NCBI GenBank assembly: GCA_020845895.1
Contig: JADLEX010000057.1
Coordinates: 62,001 to 126,000, forward strand
Reading direction: 5' to 3'
Origin: Deltaproteobacteria bacterium
GTDB lineage: Bacteria > Lernaellota > Lernaellaia > JACKCT01
Length of the DNA: 64,000 nucleotides
Within the stretch, counting starts at the first letter, position 1, and the number at the start of each line of letters is the position of its first letter. The notes below the pieces were generated by a model, which worked only from the letters and a program-made list of their open reading frames with translations, had not been told where the DNA came from and made no database searches. Below are positions 62,616-64,000 of this stretch, piece by piece. The position numbers were made by a program, and so were the translations under genes.

Positions 62616-62782
62616 GCGAAAAACCCCGGCACCGCCCACGCGATTGCGCCGGCAAGCGCCACGAGCACGCCGATCGGCGCGAGCCACGCGGCGATGTCGG
62701 CCTTTTTCCCGGGAAGTCGATGCGCGAGATCGAGCCCCGCGGCGACCATGCCAAGACCCGCGATTGTCAGCACGACGCTCAC
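62612..62782 (-). CDS. Small two-helix membrane protein
   Basis: The 56-residue protein starts with GTG at 62782, overlapping the stop of the glycosyltransferase gene (GTGA), and ends overlapping the GTG of prepilin peptidase (again GTGA). It has hydrophobic segments near 2-20 and 32-55 (SVVLTIAGLGMVAAG and WLAPIGVLVALAGAIAWAV) joined by HRLPGKKADI. It is too short for most gene finders. The double overlap makes translation likely. Function unknown. Confidence 0.55.
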   Translation of the reverse strand: MSVVLTIAGLGMVAAGLDLAHRLPGKKADIAAWLAPIGVLVALAGAIAWAVPGFFA

Positions 62783-64000
62783 GGGTTCGCGTCCCCGATG
62801 CGCGCAACGACGTAGTCGCCGCCGACGCTGACGCCGGAATAGCGCGCGAGCATTTCGAATTTCGTCGGAGGGTCGTTTTGCGACCAGAGTGCGTAGGTCT
62901 CGATGAGTCCCTGATGGTCGATCAGGACATCGACGCCGATGCCGCGCGCGTAGCTCATGAAACGCCCTTCACGCATGGCGGCGATTATAGGGGGGTGCAC
63001 TACACCGTCAAGGTTGATGACGCGATTCGGCGCGAAGGCACCGAGGATTCCCGCGTTGAATGCGCCGATCATGTCGCCCGCGCCGATGCCCGGCACGCGG
63101 CCATCGGCGAGATCTCTCGCGACCTGAAGATAGCTCGACTGCCAGGGGTGAAATCCGTTGCGATAGAAGTCCGGCGAAATCCACGCGAAGGATCCCAGCA
63201 TGACGACCGCGACCGAAGCGAACGCGATTCCCCGCGCAAGTGACCGCTCCGCGAGCGCGGCGCGCGCCGTGGCGCACCAACGGGCCAGCAGCAGTGCCGC
63301 CGCGAGGTTGACGGGGGAGAAGTACCAGTATTTCTGCTGCCGAAAGACAAGGATGTAGAAGGTCCAGATCCCCGCAGCGAAGATCGCGTAGATGATGGGG
63401 AACGATCCGGACGCGCGCACTCCCCGAGCGCGCAACACGATGTACGCGACCACGAGGTGCACAAGCGTGATGATCGTGAATCGTTCGTCCGGGCCACCCA
63501 TTAGGCGCACGCCGTAGTCGCGCGCGCCGTGCACGGCGCAGGCGAACAGGTACGCTGCGCCCCCCTGCCCCGTTGCCGTTTCGATCGCATGTTGGCGCAA
63601 CATCAGCACGCGGCCCGAGTCCTGCCAGATCGTCCCGAATCGCGCGAGACTCCATTCGAGCCACGGGGCGGCCATCGCGAACGCCACGAGGGCGAATACG
63701 AGGAAATGCGTTCCCGTGATTCGAGGCCGGGTCGATACGTCGTCACCCGTCGGTTTCACCGCGCGGCGCACGACGTCGAGGCCGATGAGAAGGACGAGAA
63801 GTCCGAGGTCGGTGCGAGCGAGAAACGCGAGCCCGCAGGCCGCACCCGTCGCGACGGCGAGTCGCGCGCGCGGCGCGCGCGTGAACGCATCGTGCGCGGT
63901 GAGAGCGAGCAGACCGCAAAAAGCGGCGAGCGGGGCCTCGACGCCCATCAGATCCGTTCCCACGACGAAAGGATTGAACGCGAGAAATGCGGCCGCCAGC
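62779..64000 (-). CDS. GT39-like membrane glycosyltransferase (5' end beyond the window)
   Basis: About 407 codons are visible; the frame continues past the right edge, so the in-frame GTG at 63963 is not the start. The visible part has about eight helices and the family-like segment FNPFVVGTDLMGVEAPLAA before a helix, as in dolichyl-phosphate-mannose-protein mannosyltransferase (GT39/PMT_2) relatives. The C-terminal 150 residues are less hydrophobic and include DVLIDHQGLIETYAL, likely periplasmic. Such enzymes transfer a sugar from a lipid carrier to a protein or lipid outside the inner membrane. It leads the operon with the small protein, prepilin peptidase and the SGNH hydrolase. Confidence 0.7.
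   Translation of the reverse strand, partial: LAAAFLAFNPFVVGTDLMGVEAPLAAFCGLLALTAHDAFTRAPRARLAVATGAACGLAFLARTDLGLLVLLIGLDVVRRAVKPTGDDVSTRPRITGTHFLVFALVAFAMAAPWLEWSLARFGTIWQDSGRVLMLRQHAIETATGQGGAAYLFACAVHGARDYGVRLMGGPDERFTIITLVHLVVAYIVLRARGVRASGSFPIIYAIFAAGIWTFYILVFRQQKYWYFSPVNLAAALLLARWCATARAALAERSLARGIAFASVAVVMLGSFAWISPDFYRNGFHPWQSSYLQVARDLADGRVPGIGAGDMIGAFNAGILGAFAPNRVINLDGVVHPPIIAAMREGRFMSYARGIGVDVLIDHQGLIETYALWSQNDPPTKFEMLARYSGVSVGGDYVVARIGDANP

Overview
The window reads as a high-G+C, diderm (outer-membrane) bacterium from a deltaproteobacteria-like lineage such as Myxococcota or a neighbouring candidate phylum. This placement is an inference from gene content, not from a marker phylogeny. 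The supports are: LPS export and lipid A genes (LptF, LptG, LpxL-type), a type II secretion pseudopilin operon, a eukaryotic-type Ser/Thr kinase with an HRDISPSN catalytic loop, a Zn-type HemB, and many lipoproteins whose lipidated Cys is followed by long Asp-rich spacers. No rRNA, tRNA, CRISPR array or insertion sequence was found. Almost all DNA is coding, with only one gene-free stretch longer than 300 bases (50891-51216).

Layout. 1-6672: a HEAT-repeat protein cut by the left edge, a large Asp-rich lipoprotein, a VTT/TMEM64-type membrane protein and ispG. 6681-22188: a ten-gene leftward operon, the most unusual part of the window. In transcription order it encodes a four-helix membrane protein, a tubulin-like GTPase, an Hsp70-like ATPase with a 520-residue zinc-knuckle extension, a membrane coiled-coil protein, a von Willebrand A lipoprotein, two single-helix membrane proteins, a 1113-residue protein with a GAP1-like N-terminus, a P-loop GTPase, and a membrane protein with helices at both ends. 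22444-30546: a PAP2 phosphatase, a four-gene operon of secreted or surface proteins and a small Asp-rich lipoprotein. 30574-38256: msrP, the LPS transporter genes lptF-lptG, and an opposing operon deoA-ribF-flippase-lpxL. 38385-46340: a YprB-type nuclease, then the mutS-amidase-xerD-cca run. 46407-50890: a lone flagellin gene, an interrupted metallo-beta-lactamase-fold gene, an IspH-UbiA fusion and lgt. 51217-56673: a tandem-domain lipoprotein, small proteins, hemB, a kinase and a PyrE-like protein. 56806-64000: gspG-H-I-J-K, facing an operon for a GT39-like membrane glycosyltransferase, a small membrane protein, prepilin peptidase and an SGNH hydrolase.

How the parts fit. The ten-gene operon combines three nucleotide-dependent switches (tubulin fold, actin/Hsp70 fold, P-loop GTPase) with membrane and periplasmic partners. 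Many of its genes overlap by four bases, which suggests a complex built in fixed proportions. The tubulin-like, vWA, GAP1-like and GTPase parts recall GTPase-centred conflict systems, so immunity or signalling is the leading hypothesis. One gene in the middle (13052-14041) is far richer in A+T than its neighbours and is the best candidate for an exchangeable part. Elsewhere, prepilin peptidase next to gspG-K supplies the processing enzyme for the pseudopilins. Lgt supplies the lipidation step used by at least five lipoproteins here. IspG and IspH-UbiA belong to one isoprenoid route.

Regulation that can be read directly: a textbook sigma-28 promoter and a CsrA-type hairpin in front of flagellin, several TTGACA/TAnnnT promoters, four genes whose -10 box lies 6-8 bases from the start codon (probable leaderless mRNAs), and three clear terminator hairpins.
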